DNA of 64,000 bases from Symsagittifera roscoffensis (GCF_963678635.1 NC_087064.1:54258338-54322337), one strand, 5' to 3'. Numbered from the stretch's first letter, positions 46,889 to 58,408 are shown. The notes: generated by a model from the sequence alone, not told the origin. Made by a program: numbers and translations.

Positions 46889-47680
46889 GACAACGCAAGT
46901 TCTTTATTAAATTTTTTTTTATAATTTTTAAAAGATTGGACTAAGTTGAAAAAAAAAACAGCAAAAAATCATCTATTTTGTCTGAAATTGAGAAATATTG
47001 AAGCGAATACTAGACAAAAGGCTTTTTAACGATCAATGCTAGCACCAACAGTGATTACTTTCTTTGAGATTTTACTTCGAGTATGGTCCGAAAATCTTTA
47101 GTTTACATTTGTGAATGCAATGCAATATCATTAGACTTTTAAAAATTTTCAAGTTATGATGTTTCAGTTTTTAATAAACTTGATTTATGGAACCTAATGG
47201 GTGGAAACGCATGAAAAAACTTGTAAGCACTGTTAAAAATTGTTATTTTTTGAAGAAAAAAATCAACCACAAGGTTGGTTAACCTAATTAGCGTTTTTTA
47301 AACAAAAATCATCTTTTTGAATAGATTCATGGAGTTCCATTTTTTTCAAGCATATAACTGATGGCTAATCCATTGAATTTTGGAGTTTTTTTTACTGTTC
47401 AACAACAGTTTCAGATTTTTTTTAAGACTGACAAAGAAAAGATGAAAACCTAGACTAGGCTATGAAAAATTTGTTTGACTAGGCTATGAACCTTTTCGTA
47501 ATATCAGTTCAGCAGAGGAAATATCAGACTCAACTTCAATATAAGTTTAAAATGCAAGTATCTGATACAAGAGTCAAATTTTTGCCTAAAAGCCTGACAA
47601 GAACCTATTCTCTTTTGTTCCTTAAGCCTACTCCCCAAAGAACTTTGGAAAATGATAGACTCAACAGAAACTAAAAAAAA
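46889..47680. other. AT-rich spacer with a short direct repeat
   Basis: No gene is supported here. GACTAGGCTATGAA occurs at 47,453-47,466 and again at 47,477-47,490, a 24-bp tandem duplication. Two short overlapping open frames on opposite strands at 47,486-47,686 have no supporting features. Confidence 0.5.
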
Positions 47681-50480
47681 AGTCAATTTTTTTTGTAATT
47701 ATAAGAACTTGAGCAGTCATAGTTTTTGCTTCAAAATTTTATTGCAAATTATAGCTCAAGGAACATTTAGGCCAATAAATTTCAAGTTTGAACATTAATA
47801 TGAAAATAACAGCGTTTGATAGCTATTAAACTATCTCACTTGGCAAAAAATATTAAAATTTTAGAATTAATTAACAGACTTTATTAGGATATCCAATTTA
47901 GAATTAAAATCTTGATTTTCTACAAAATAACAACTTGTAATCAAGTTATGTTTCCTGAGACGACTTTCTTTCAAAATTGAGTGACCAGGAAAATTAAAAA
48001 CAAAACAGAAATGAAGAATCTTCTTTCAATAAAAAAATCAATTGAGTTCTTGAAAAAACTTTATCAAACGCTTGTAAATTCAAGTTTTGCCGGATGTTTT
48101 TTTTTCAATACAAAATTCTTTTTAAAAGAATCAAAAATGGAAATTCTCGATTTTATTCATTGAATAATGTTTGACCTGAATCGTGCCATAAAAAGATGTT
48201 TCGCATTGTGTATTTTTGCAGTGATCATTTTCAGTTTTATCACAATTGGAAATTGGAAGGCAGCTAAAAAATTTCTGATCAAATAAACCAAAGGTTTAAT
48301 TGATACATTATTATTACCTATTTTTTGAGTCTTAGTTCAAACAAAATTTCATTTGGAGGATTTAAGACATGGCAGAACTGGTTTTTTTTGTACTTCTACT
48401 TGTATTTCAAAACCCAAGAAGAGCCTTTCTGTTGAAACAACTAGAAGGTTTTCAGATAATAATCAAGAGTTCTGTTCTAATTTTTTCACCGATTCTTATT
48501 TGTAAAAACCCAGGTATTGGTTCTCGCTGAATGCGCTAATGCATTTTGGTTGTTGAATGATTTAACTTGTTTGAATATTACATCATGTGAAAAATTTTTT
48601 TAGACCAAGCAACAAAAAAACTTGACTTCAAAGCAGTTTTGCAAGAAAATTAATAACTATTAATCACAAAAAAGTCTTTTTGCAAAGAAAATATTCAAAA
48701 GAATCTGAGTAGGAGAAACTTTGTCTCCTATATGTGAAACAGTCAAATATACAAGCTAGTGTGGAGATGCTTTCACTTTTAATTTTACTTTTGACTCCAA
48801 ATTTCTTGTTCAACTGGTCCAGTTTTTACTTTAAATTCATAATTTCTGTCTGAACAAACCACGCAAAATGGTTTCAATTGCAAGACCATAGATGAATTAC
48901 TCAGACATCATGTTTTGATTGACTTTCACCCGGTTCCGATTTTGACTTTTTTAACGGTTTTCACTCCATTTTTAATTAAAATTATTAGGTCATAAAATAA
49001 ATTTATTTTTTGTTTTTTTCTATTAAAATATTCAAACTCACTGCTTTATCAAACTTGTTCTGGAAAAACTCAATAATGTGACAGAATGTATGATGCAATT
49101 ACGAATGTTTAAAAAAATGATTTAAAAAAAAAGAACAAGAAAACGGAATTCCGGAAATGTATAAGAAGTTTTGAGCGAAAAATAATTTGAGCAATCAAGG
49201 TTTTCTGCTTAAATTTTTGATTGCCAACAAAAGTTCAGTGAGCATTTAGGCAATAAAGAGTATACAGTCCAATTCAGAATATCCTAGAAAATGTGAAAAA
49301 TTTGGAGTGAAGAAAATATTAAGCAACAAATGTTTATGCTGGATACTTTGGCAATAACTCAAGTAACAGTTACGCAAATAGAATCTTGAAGTTAAACAAT
49401 AATATGAAACTGATTTGAATTTAGAGAGTTAGCTAAGAAAGAACCTATATCATTTGAATCTAACCCAAATTCTAATATGTTTTTTTTTGGTTTTTACCCA
49501 GATTTTTTGAGTTCAATTAAATTTTTTTTTTAATTTCATGATAATTTCAAAACACAAAGTTTTGAAAACTCAAGACTCAAAGTTTTTTGAAGTCCATTTG
49601 GGAACATAAATGACATCCAGTTAACAAAAACCAACCATATGTTAACTTATAAAATCCAAGTACGAATATCCAGAAAAAAAAAGAAATAAATTTTTGAGTA
49701 AAGAATAGTTTGAGCAACGAAAAAGTTAGCTTGAAAACAATTACATTAATATGCAGTTGATATGGAATTTAATTGTTAGCTAGAATCTATTTCATTCAAA
49801 ATTCACTCATTTTTTATTGCGTTTTGATATAGTTTTCACTCAAAATTATAGTAAAACAAGCAAACAGTGATTAAATTTGGTATAAATATGAGGTGAAATA
49901 AAAAAATAAATGAGTTTATAATAGATTTAAACAAAAATACTCATTTGGTAGGATATTTACATTATCATTTTACTATCGGAAACTTAAGACCAGTTTTTGA
50001 AAAAATTTTCAATATGATATTGCCATCGAAAATTTTCTAAAAGTAACCTCTGGACCCTAGCATTCTGAAAAGTGCTTTAAAATATAAATAGCAGTATGTT
50101 GGCTACAAACAATATTGCAAAAATCATTTAGGCAAAAAACAACTCAAACTTTTAAAAAAACCTATGATATTGATATGACATTTGTTTATTAATTAGAAAA
50201 ATCTGTTTCGATTGAATTTCACCCACCCAGTTTATAATAAGTTTTTTTTTTGGGTTTCACACCAATTTTAGTAAAAATACTGGTTTTTAAGTTCAATTTG
50301 AAAGTTTTGCATATGATTTTTAAGAAAGAAGCTTAGAAAGTATGGTTTATTGAAATCCATCAGTAAATAGTTTTAAAAAATTGTTAAAATCATAGTCCAA
50401 AAAAGCGTATCCAAAAAGATGATGGTATATGTAGTCCAATTAAGAATATCCAAGAAAAAATTATAAAAAACGGTTTTAAT
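47681..50480 (+). repeat. Old diverged long-period tandem repeats
   Basis: A recurring succession of landmarks marks at least four decayed copies. They are AAGAATATCC or GAATATCC followed by AGAAAA; then TTTGAGCAAC or TTGAGCAATC; then CATTTAGGC; then AATATGAAA with a TTGATA or TGATTTGAA stretch; then TTTCACCC or TTTTTACCCAG with a poly-T run; then AGTAAAA and GTTCAATT. Copies are visible around 47,690-47,850, 49,150-49,560, 49,650-49,870 and 50,095-50,460. The spacing of a few hundred bp to about 1.4 kb is uneven because of indels. The identity is too low for me to define the unit length. No gene was found within. Confidence 0.55.
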
Positions 50481-50489
50481 GAGATTTTT

Positions 50490-51028
50490 TTTACTGCCGG
50501 AAACAAAAAGCAAATATATCTGTCCAAGCATAATTACAAATCTTCAAATAGATTTTCCAGAGAAAAAAAAAACAATTTTATTTTTTTTCCGTGGTTTTAA
50601 ATTTTCTACCAGCTTATCTTCAATCAACACACTCTGCTGGAGTCCACAGAAAAACAAATTGTCCCCTTAGAGCTGGTAAAGTATTATCGAAAAAATATAT
50701 ATGGTAATTTGAGGCAGAATTATACACAAAAATTCCAAAAAATCCTGCCCTCAGAAACACCAACCAAATATTTGCGACGAAAATAATTTTGCTTTGCATT
50801 TGAGATTGAGTGCATGATGTGGATTTCATTAGACTAAACGCACCATGGAACACCTCATAGCTCACAAGAACAAAGAGACAATTATTTTTATAATTGTTTT
50901 ACAGATGATAATTTTTCTCGACAAAATATTGTAACCCGTTTATAAAAAAAAAACAGATTGATTTGATTCAAAAGCTTCCTAAAGAACAACTTGAAATTCG
51001 TTTTAAGCTTTTTCGCGTTAAAAATTGA
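50490..51028 (+). repeat. Diverged ~470-bp repeat family, distant copy
   Basis: This is the fourth copy of the family at 44,771-46,015. It also carries the 5' extension TACTGCCGGAAACAAAAAGC, matched by ACTGCCGAAAACAAGAAAGC at about 45,683. The full unit therefore begins at the CTGCCG landmark, about 50 bp before the part shared with copy 1. It is the closest relative of copy 1 despite being 5.8 kb away, which argues for transposition or segmental duplication after the tandem array formed. Confidence 0.85.
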
Positions 51029-51099
51029 AAAAATTTTTCAATTTATTTGACGGTTATATTCTTGCTCTAAATCTATTTTAAAAAACGGAAGAGAACGAG

Positions 51100-53200
51100 T
51101 AAGACGTCAAAAACCAATCTCCTATAAAGGATTTCCGATCAAGCATAAACATCTGCTAATAAGAAGCCGGCTGGTCTCGTTACCATGAAAATATCATAGA
51201 AATTTATTTGGAAAAACCAAAAACCAATGTTAGCCAAAGTATGTTTAGGTCTAAAATTTGCCTCAAAGAAAAAATTATTTTTTTTTGCTGAAAATTTGAG
51301 AAAAACCCATCATCATTACAAGATAATTCAATGAAATTGACTATGCTTACTTTCAGTGATTAATTTCCATAGTTTGTCCTGCAACTCTAAAAAAAAGATA
51401 TATAACGCTTAAAAAATGGAAAACTAGTAAATCTTTGAGTTTTTCAAGCGTTTATAAACAAATCTGGAAAAAAAATTCATCTCATGAACATGAACAAAAA
51501 TTAGACCTGAGAAAACAGTTTGAAGAACTTGAGTTTACTAACTTCAAAATTGAGGACAAATTACTTGGTGGATAAATAGATGTATGAAATTTGATGGATT
51601 ATTTCATTTAACACTGGCGCACGCTGTTTTCACCAAAAAAAAACACGAAACTTAAAAATTGGGATCGAGATACACAGACGGCTCAAGTTTATTCTATCGA
51701 ACCTGAATGAACGGTTTTTTTCAAAGCCAAGTTTTTTCTACAAAACTGAAAAGAAATAGGGAGATGGAAACAACGAATCTGCTTAAAAGAATTTTTGACC
51801 TAGCTTGAAAACAGTGCTGTTCAAGAATTCGGACCCGACTGCCATGAAAATATCAAAGTTTTGTTCTACGAAAAAAAACCAGTTGCAAACTTATGCATTA
51901 CCAAGTCCAGATTACGCTTCAAGTTTTTTTCATTGCAATTTTTGTAGAACACTTGAAATGTCTCTGACCCATTTTTAATATAGCTCCACTCGCAGAAATT
52001 GCCGATGCTTATGTGGAGTGATGAATTTTCATGGTTTCTTTTGAAAAGCTAAAAATTAAAAAAGAAAATATGATAACGCTTGCAAAGGAGTGGAACAATG
52101 AAAACACATTGAAACATTCACGCGTTGATAATGCGCCAGATAAACATCATACTCAAAAACAAAATGACAAACTCAAAAACTGCTTTTCCTTTAGAAACTC
52201 ATTTAAAAAGTTTAAAAAAGTTGTTTTAATTACTCAATAAAAATTTCACTATCTTCATAACTAAATTCAAGAAAAAAAACATTTCAAACTAAATTTTTAG
52301 GCTGAGATAATGTTTTCTGCGACAGATTTGGACTTTTGACAATTTATTTCTTTTTTTCTTTTTACCAGATATGGTCTTTTATAAATTAGAAATCGTAGAT
52401 TTAGTCGCAGCGAATTAGAATCACTTAAAGGAAAATTGACCTAAAATTACATCCGCCCATAAAAAATTGCTTAAAAAAGGTTTGAAGCTAGTTAAATTTT
52501 CAAGGGGTTGAGGATTAATATTTTCTAGTTCATAGGAATAAGAATTATTTTGTCATTTCAGCTCTATGGGTAACCATAGTGAATACTTCAATGCAAATGC
52601 CTGAATGAAGATTGGAGCATATGTTTCCAACGATCTTGCGAACATCAGAACAAAATTAGAACAGAACGATAAAGATACTAACAACGAATCTGCAAAAAAA
52701 AATTCTGATCAAGTATAAACTTATGTTATTCAAGAAACCGGGTTGAATTGCCATGAAACTGTCACAGTTAATTATTTGAAAGATCAAAAACCGAGTTTAG
52801 GGCAAAGTAAATTTAGGTCTAGGGTCCGCCTAAAAAACCATAAGATTTTGCCTGCAGAAATACGGATTCAATTGCAAACCCTGTGTCAAAACAGCGACTT
52901 AGACTGTGTGATGAATTATGAACTGTCATGGTTAAAATCTGACAACCCATTACAAAGAACTATTTATTGTTCAACAGTATAGAAAAACGATTATTTTTTT
53001 GGAACCTGTCACGCGTTGATAACACGGTTACACGGTATAGAAAACAGTTAATCGGAATTTCCAACAAAACTTGTCAACTTTTTTTAAAAAAAGCTCGCTG
53101 TAGGATCTCATGCTTTTTTTAATTAAAAAAAAAACACGACAATCAGGAAAAACTCAATGGCTCAAACATTCTTCTGAGGTTGTCACCGCAAAATCGTTTT
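51100..53200 (+). repeat. Decayed tandem repeat of roughly 0.65-0.9 kb
   Basis: Three positions share an ordered set of landmarks: 51,118-51,265, 51,765-51,905 and 52,670-52,850. The set is GAATCTGC (second and third copies), then GATCAAGCATAAAC or GATCAAGTATAAAC, then AAGAAGCCGG, AAGAATTCGG or AAGAAACCGG, then CCATGAAAATATCA or CCATGAAACTGTCA, then AAAAACCAATG or AAAAACCGAG, then TTTAGGTCTA. Other pairs are TCACGCGTTGATAA (52,119 and about 53,009) and the AAAAACACGA-containing stretch near 51,640 and 53,130 followed by GGCTCAA. The open frames at 52,031-52,240 and 52,743-52,982 lie inside these repeat copies, and I treat them as non-coding. Confidence 0.62.
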
Positions 53201-53389
53201 TCGACTGATTTCGAACTCATAAACCAGTTTTAGTCACAGCGTAGAAAACGCAAATTTGGTTGTACAGATTTAGAATTGCTTACAAAAACCTAGCAAGCCC
53301 CTCTGCAATCAGCACTCGGCTCGTAAAAAGGTAGTTGTTGTTGTGATCTCTCTTTTCAAGTATTGAAATTTTGAACAATTTCAGGTTGA

Positions 53390-56300
53390 GCCCTGTCTTA
53401 AACTGGTTTGACAAAATTTTATTTTCTTAGAACGAATCACTTTGGGAAAACATAGGTTTGTCTAAGCAAGCTATTCAAACTATGACGCTTTGAAACATTT
53501 CAAATAGTTTCACAAAGTGAATCTAATAATAAAAACTCGAATTTTTGTCGGGAAGCTATTCCAGCTATGAAAATTTGATGTATTTCAAGTTATATCTTGA
53601 AGCGAATTGGATGGGAGAAAAGTGGAGTTTTTGCTTGGACCATTTCATTTTAAGAAAAGTCCCAGTATCCCTATGCCAGCTTATCAAGCAATACAGTTTT
53701 GGAGGTTATAAAAATAATTCATGGGGCAATTCGTTTTTCAAGAAATTCAAAGTTGTTTGCTAGACCAATCAATTTGCTAAAATTAAAATTTCCTATGCAA
53801 GCTATTCAAGCAATGAAACTATAAAACTTTTCAAGTTTTTTCTTAGACAGAAACGCTTAGCTAAAACCAAAGTTATCCACAATCTAAGTTTTTTTAAGCA
53901 TGCTGTTTAAGCTATGAAATTTTGTAATATGATAAATTTTTTCTTAGATCAAGTCGTTTTGCGATAAACAAAAAATTCCTGTGCAAGCTATTCAAGCATT
54001 AAAACATTGAATTTTGAAAAAAAAACTAAAATATATGTGCGAGCTACTCAAACGATGAACTTCGAAACATTCCAAATTGTTTCAAAGACTAAATCGTTTT
54101 GCCAAAATTCAAAATTCCGAGCCAGATAACCAGCTACGAAAATTTAGAAAACTCAAGTTAAATTTTGGAGCGACTATTTCAACCTTTTTAAGCAAGGTTT
54201 TCACGCTATGAAAGAACGAAATTATACAAGTTAATTCTTAGAGCAATTGGCTATATTTCAAAGTTTTTTTAACGGGCTATTCGATCGATGAACTTATGAA
54301 ATTGTTTTTTATTCGAACGATGAAATTATTTCGATGACTAAACCGTTTTGCCAAAATTTTAGATTCTTCTAAGCCAGATAATCAAACTATGAGTTTTTGA
54401 AAAACACAAGTTACATTTGGGAGTGAATAATTCAACTTTTCATAGCAAGGTTTTCATGCAATGAAGGACTGAAAAACTACAAGTTATTTCTTAGAGCAAC
54501 TGGTTTTGCGAAAGTTAGAATTTACAATACAAGCTGTTCAAGCAAGGAAATTTTGAAAAAGTTCAAAAATTTCAAAGGGCAAATCAGTTGGCAAATATTT
54601 CAAAGTTTTCTTAGCGGGCTATTCGATCGATGAACTTCAAAATAAGCCAAATTATTTCAGAGACGAAATCTGTGAAATTTTATATTCTTCTATGCCAGAT
54701 AATCAAGCCACGAATTCTTAGAAAAACTCAAGTTAAATTTTACAGCAAATATTTCAACTTTTTTTAAAAAAAATTTCACGCTCTGAAAGAATGAAGTATT
54801 TCAAGTTAATTCTTAGAGCAACTCGTTTTGCAAAAATTAAAGTTTTTTATACAAGCTGTTCAAGCTAGAAAACTGTGAAATATTTCAAAACTTTCAAAGC
54901 GCAAATCAATTGGCAAAAATTTCAAAGTTTTCTTAGCAGGCTATTCGATCGATGAATTTCCAAATTTTTTTGAAGTCCAAAGAGAGCTATGAAACTTTAA
55001 ACATCTCAATTTATCACTTTTGCAAAAATTTTAAACTAGTTTGAAGCAATCTGTTCAAGATGTGAAATTTTGAAATGTTCTAAATGGTTTTTTTATCAAA
55101 TTGTTTTGTGAAAAAGTAAACGTTCCCTATTTACGTTATTAGGTTATCAAGCAATGAAATATCTCAAATTATTTTATAAGGTTGATGAGTTTGCCAAACT
55201 TTCAAGTTTTTTATAAGCAAATTACCAAAGCCAAAAAATTAAAATAGCTTGATTTGTTTATAGGCCGGAAAACTTTCGACAGCTAAAGGTTTTTGGGCCA
55301 TTGTTTTGGCAATTAATTTCAAAAGCAATCAGGTCGTTTTCTGGACCAGAATTTTTTGCCATAATTTAAAGTTTCCCAATAGAAATTTAAGCAAGGAAAC
55401 TTTTATTTGATTGAACCGTTTGATGGAGTAAATCATGTTTAAAAAAAATCGAAATATTCTGACCAAGCTATTCGTGCGATAAACTTTCAAATATTTCAAG
55501 TTGATTGTTGGACCAAAAAGTTTTCAAAAATTTCAGATGCTTCTAAGGAAATTAAAGTATGTTTCTTTGAAAATTTCCCAAGTGTTGATGGAGCGAGACG
55601 GTTCGCAAAATGATTTAAAAATTAATAATCAAACTATTCAAGCTAGAAACTTCGAAATATGCTAGGTTGTTTCTAAGATCAAGTCGTTTTTGCTATAAAT
55701 TGAAGTTTTCCTATGCAAGCTAATCAAGCACGGAAACTTTGATTAGCAAAATTTTTTATCTTAAAATCAATTTTTTTGCGATTAGTTTTTGAAAGTAAAG
55801 TTTTTCTATGCTAGCTATTTAGACGATGAACTTCCAATTATTCCAATTATTTTTTCAGACCAAATAGGTTTGTGGAAATTATTTTTTCTAAGCAAACTAA
55901 TCACATTATGAGACTTTGAAAATTTTCAAAACTTTCTTTCATGAAGTGAATTGGCTCGCAAAAGTTTGAAGTTTTTCTAACGCCAGCTTATTAAGCTATG
56001 AAAATAACCTAAACTATTTCTTAAATCAAATCGTTTTACAAAATTTGAACTTCAAAATCATCCGTGTGGTTTCGTAGACCAAACCGAGCTCAGAAATTTT
56101 CAAGAATCTCATTTTATCTCCCGTTGTGTTCGGTTTGCAAAAATTTCATAATTTTCTGAAGCAAGCTATTCAAGCGATGAAAATTTGAATAATTCCAAGT
56201 TTTTCTGAAATCAAATCGTTTTGCGAGAAACTAAATTTTACCTATCCCTAGTTGAGCTAATCAGGCAATGAACTTTGAAACAAATCAAGTTGTTTCAAAG

Positions 56301-56870
56301 GGAAAATCAGTACGCGAAAACTTTAGGTAATCCATAAGCAAACTATCAACGCCAAAAAAGTTGAAACCTTTTGAGTTAAATTTTAGACTGCAGTTTTTTT
56401 TGGGAAAAAAATTTAAACAAGCGATTTATGCAAGGAAACATTGAAAGTATCGAATTGATTCAAGAGCGAATCATTTGGCGATTGAAGCAAGGAAACTGTG
56501 CAAAAAAAATCAAATTGTTTCAAGAGCGGATCAATTGGCAAGCTTTCTAAGCGGGCAATTCGTTCGAGGAACATCAAAATAATCCATTCGTTTTGTTGAC
56601 GAAATTGGGCACTGAAATTTTAATTTAACGCCGTTTATTTCATGAAGGGAATCAGTTCTCATGAAGTTTAAGTTTTTCTTAAGCAAGCAATTTAAGCTAT
56701 GAAACTTTGAAATGTACTTGATTGTTTCGTAGATCAAATCGTTTTGTGATAATTCAATTTTTCCATTATATGGCTATTAAAGCAATCACAAATTGAAGCG
56801 TCCCAAGTTTTTTCACATAGACCAATGGTTTTTGAGACCAAATCCTTCTGAAGAAAGTTTCCTATGCAAC
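53390..56870 (+). repeat. Diverged short-period repeat, AAGCTATTCAAGC family
   Basis: About 3.5 kb consist of degenerate copies of a unit that I estimate at 70-80 bp. It reads roughly CAAGCTATTCAAGC, AATGAAACTTTGAAA, TATTTCAAGTT, then TTTCTTAGAGCAAATCGTTT and TGCAAAAATTCAAAGTTT. A longer period overlies part of it: GCTATTCGATCGATGA occurs at 54,276, 54,618 and 54,940 (spacings 342 and 322 bp), each preceded by TTTCAAAGTTTT. The repeat is unrelated in sequence to the 70-bp satellite but similar in unit length. It looks like an old, no longer homogenised satellite. The small open frames inside (for example 53,545-53,763 and 56,531-56,737) follow the repeat and are not called as genes. Confidence 0.75.
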
Positions 56871-56898
56871 AGTAGTATGCATATAGTGCGTTAGGATC

Positions 56899-56913
56899 GG
56901 GGGGGGGGGGGGG
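56899..56913 (+). repeat. Poly-G run, 15 bases
   Basis: Fifteen consecutive G residues stand in strongly AT-rich surroundings, immediately 5' of a minisatellite. Such a run can form G-quadruplex DNA. Its exact length is also one of the least reliable things in a sequence assembly. Confidence 0.9.
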
Positions 56914-57100
56914 TTGTCATACATGGATGACCATTAGGTATAAATCATAATGGTCACCATGTATTAAATGATCAGCAATGGTCACCATGTAATAATCCTA
57001 ATTGTCACCATGTATAATTTTATACCTAATGGTCACTATGTAATAATCCTAATTGTCACCATGTATAATTTTATACCTAATAGTCCTCATGTAAAACTTC
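56914..57100. repeat. 51-bp minisatellite with fold-back arms, GGTCACCATGTA motif
   Basis: The motif ATGGTCACCATGTA or a variant occurs about eight times. AATCCTAATTGTCACCATGT begins at 56,994 and 57,045, a 51-bp period. The core ATGGT-C-ACCAT is itself palindromic. In addition GACCATTAGGTATA (about 56,929-56,942) is the reverse complement of TATACCTAATGGTC (57,021-57,034), so the array has fold-back arms about 78 bp apart. No coding potential is seen. It resembles a small foldback element or a hairpin-prone minisatellite. Confidence 0.82.
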
Positions 57101-57229
57101 GGTATATTATTGAGTATTCCCACTGAACGTTATGGAAACGGGAATGGAATTAAGTTTTGGTCGGTGCATGTTTTCCCTTCTAAAGTTTGGGGGTATTGGT
57201 TTGTTTACATGTAAAATGACGTTATATAC
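57101..57229. other. Short spacer, nothing recognised
   Basis: Unique DNA between the minisatellite and the next candidate exon. The only structure noticed is a weak TTCCC...GGGAA inverted pair around 57,118-57,145. Confidence 0.4.
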
Positions 57230-57388
57230 CTATTATATGCGACCAAACTATCTGGTATATAGGAAAGCACAAGATTTTGGCAGCGTAGCTTAACTGTTGG
57301 CTGCGGTGAACGATTTCCTTCAAAAATGCATGTTTTATTATTGAATCTCGAAGAAAGCAAAATTCGTCAAGTGCGGCGGCCGCCACCT
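57230..57388 (-). CDS. Candidate internal exon, unrecognised protein (minus strand)
   Basis: The minus strand is open for 56 codons without an ATG. Between an acceptor-like GATTTTTGCCTAAATAG (exon base 1 at 57,388) and a donor-like ATAATAG|GTATAT (last exon base 57,230) lie 159 nt: two bases, 52 codons, one base. The exon would therefore sit between two phase-1 introns. The reading is protein-like: VAAAALDEFC at the start, then FLKEIVHRSQQLSYAAKILC, then FPIYQIVWSH. The 5' part covers the GC-rich GCGGCCGC site. I recognise no family. Its entry phase does not match the exit phases of the candidate exon at 59,049-59,293, so an extra exon would be needed to join them. A chance open frame of this length is common in AT-rich DNA, hence the low confidence. 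Confidence 0.25.
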
Positions 57389-57614
57389 CTATTTAGGCAA
57401 AAATCAATTTGACCGAAATAAGAATGAAAAATTTCGCTCAGCCAAATGAAGGTAAAAACCAAGAAAAATTACGAAACACTGAAAACTCTAAAATAATGAA
57501 ATTGGCTTAAAAATTTCGACATTTCCATTTTCCGTGTCTACAGGAGACTGAAAAAAATTCTAAAATCTATGACAAAAGCTTTGATTTAATAGAAAGGTTG
57601 AAAGAGCTAATAAA
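57389..57614. other. AT-rich spacer or intron
   Basis: No repeat or gene was recognised. On the minus strand ATTAAA (57,585-57,590 read in reverse) lies about 126 nt past the TAA of the candidate terminal exon at 57,716-57,821 and could act as a variant polyadenylation signal. The hexamer is common by chance at this base composition. Confidence 0.35.
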
Positions 57615-57890
57615 ATGAAGTGGGTAAAGATCTTGAAAAATGAGAACACTGATGAAAACCAAAATGGCCGATTAATTTTGCTGCAGCCATTTCTAAGACT
57701 TGCATATACCACTTTTTATAGTAAAAAGGAAACAATTTTCGGGGCTTCCAGAAAACGTTTAGTATTTCCTATTAACTTTTTTGTGCTAACAGAAATTTTG
57801 AAAATTTTCATCAAAGCGGACCTAGAAACGGGGGGAAAACTGTTACTTGTGTGCCAATATATACGACAGAACAGAGTAACCATCGAATAA
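57615..57890 (+). CDS. 91-codon plus-strand open frame, doubtful
   Basis: This is an ATG-to-TAA frame of 91 codons, one of the longest outside the repeats. It starts MKWVKILKNENTDENQNGRL and is rich in K, N, I, L and F, as expected from AT-rich DNA. The codon before the ATG is TAA, so it would be a complete frame, not an exon fragment. There is no signal peptide, membrane helix or known motif. The minus strand of the same stretch contains a competing reading bounded by a very strong acceptor (57,716-57,821). I consider coding possible but not supported. Confidence 0.15.
   Translation: MKWVKILKNENTDENQNGRLILLQPFLRLAYTTFYSKKETIFGASRKRLVFPINFFVLTEILKIFIKADLETGGKLLLVCQYIRQNRVTIE
57716..57821 (-). 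CDS. Candidate terminal exon, unrecognised protein (minus strand)
   Basis: On the minus strand the acceptor-like AGTTTTCCCCCCGTTTCTAG is unusually pyrimidine-rich for this AT-rich region. The exon would begin at 57,821. One base plus 34 codons follow, starting SALMKIFKISVSTKKLIG and ending SFLL, then TAA at 57,716-57,718. The entry phase (two bases owed from upstream) fits the second donor of the candidate exon at 59,023-59,293, whose CAG|GTACGG leaves exactly two bases. The join would restore an AGG codon across a 1201-nt intron. A terminal exon of a two-or-more-exon minus-strand gene is therefore a consistent model. The 91-codon plus-strand frame overlaps it, and no protein family is recognised. 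Confidence 0.27.
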
Positions 57891-58360
57891 AGCAGGTGAA
57901 AATTTATTTGCGACTTTTAAGGAAAGCAGTTATTCAAATTAGAGCAAATTCAATCGGGAAAGACTGAACACAAACTAAGACAAGTTATGGATACAAACTC
58001 AAAACTTGATATGAACTCGGAGTTATAATTAGAGCATCCAAAATTTTTGATTTTTTCATTAAAAGAATATGCAATTAAATAATTTTTAATTTGATACTAC
58101 AATCTAGTCAACTGTTCTCAGTATCTTCTAATTAACTCAATTTGACTTTAGCAAGAGCTTTCTATTCAAAATTTTGAAGCGCTATCAGTTATTATCAGTG
58201 ATTAACAAATTAAATTTTGAGTTTTTTAATATAAATCTGATCTTTTGAATGTTTCCTTGATTACGCTATTGTCTCTCAAAATACGGTGGCTTTTTGACCA
58301 AAATATTTGATTATTCATCTGCAACTAATTGTGTTATCAAGAGTTCAACCTTTCTTTCAA
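57891..58360. other. AT-rich spacer, nothing recognised
   Basis: No open frame of note, repeat unit or RNA-like structure. In the minus-strand gene model it would be intron sequence. Confidence 0.4.
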
Positions 58361-58390
58361 TATATGTTTGAGGTGATTACTACTAGCAGT
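58361..58390 (+). promoter_or_regulatory. Possible TATA box and initiator
   Basis: TATATG at 58,361-58,366 is followed by GCAGTATC with the initiator-like CAGT at 58,387-58,390. The distance from the first T to the A of CAGT is 27 bases, close to normal TATA-to-start spacing in animals. An ATG opening a signal-peptide-like frame follows about 20 bases later. The arrangement matches a short-leader insect promoter, but TATA-like hexamers are frequent in AT-rich DNA. Confidence 0.3.
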
Positions 58391-58408
58391 ATCAAAACAG
58401 TTCGCATC

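Noticed and set aside
47486-48163. Overlapping 60-62 codon frames on both strands
   Set aside because: Their length is expected by chance in 20 kb of AT-rich DNA, and part lies in the decayed repeat zone.
52031-52982. Open frames of 69 and 79 codons as genes
   Set aside because: They lie inside copies of a decayed tandem repeat, have no splice or start context, and the corresponding frames are not open in the other copies that I compared by eye.
56899-56913. Telomeric or G-rich regulatory repeat
   Set aside because: It is a single homopolymer run with no telomere-type units. Its length may also be a sequencing artefact.
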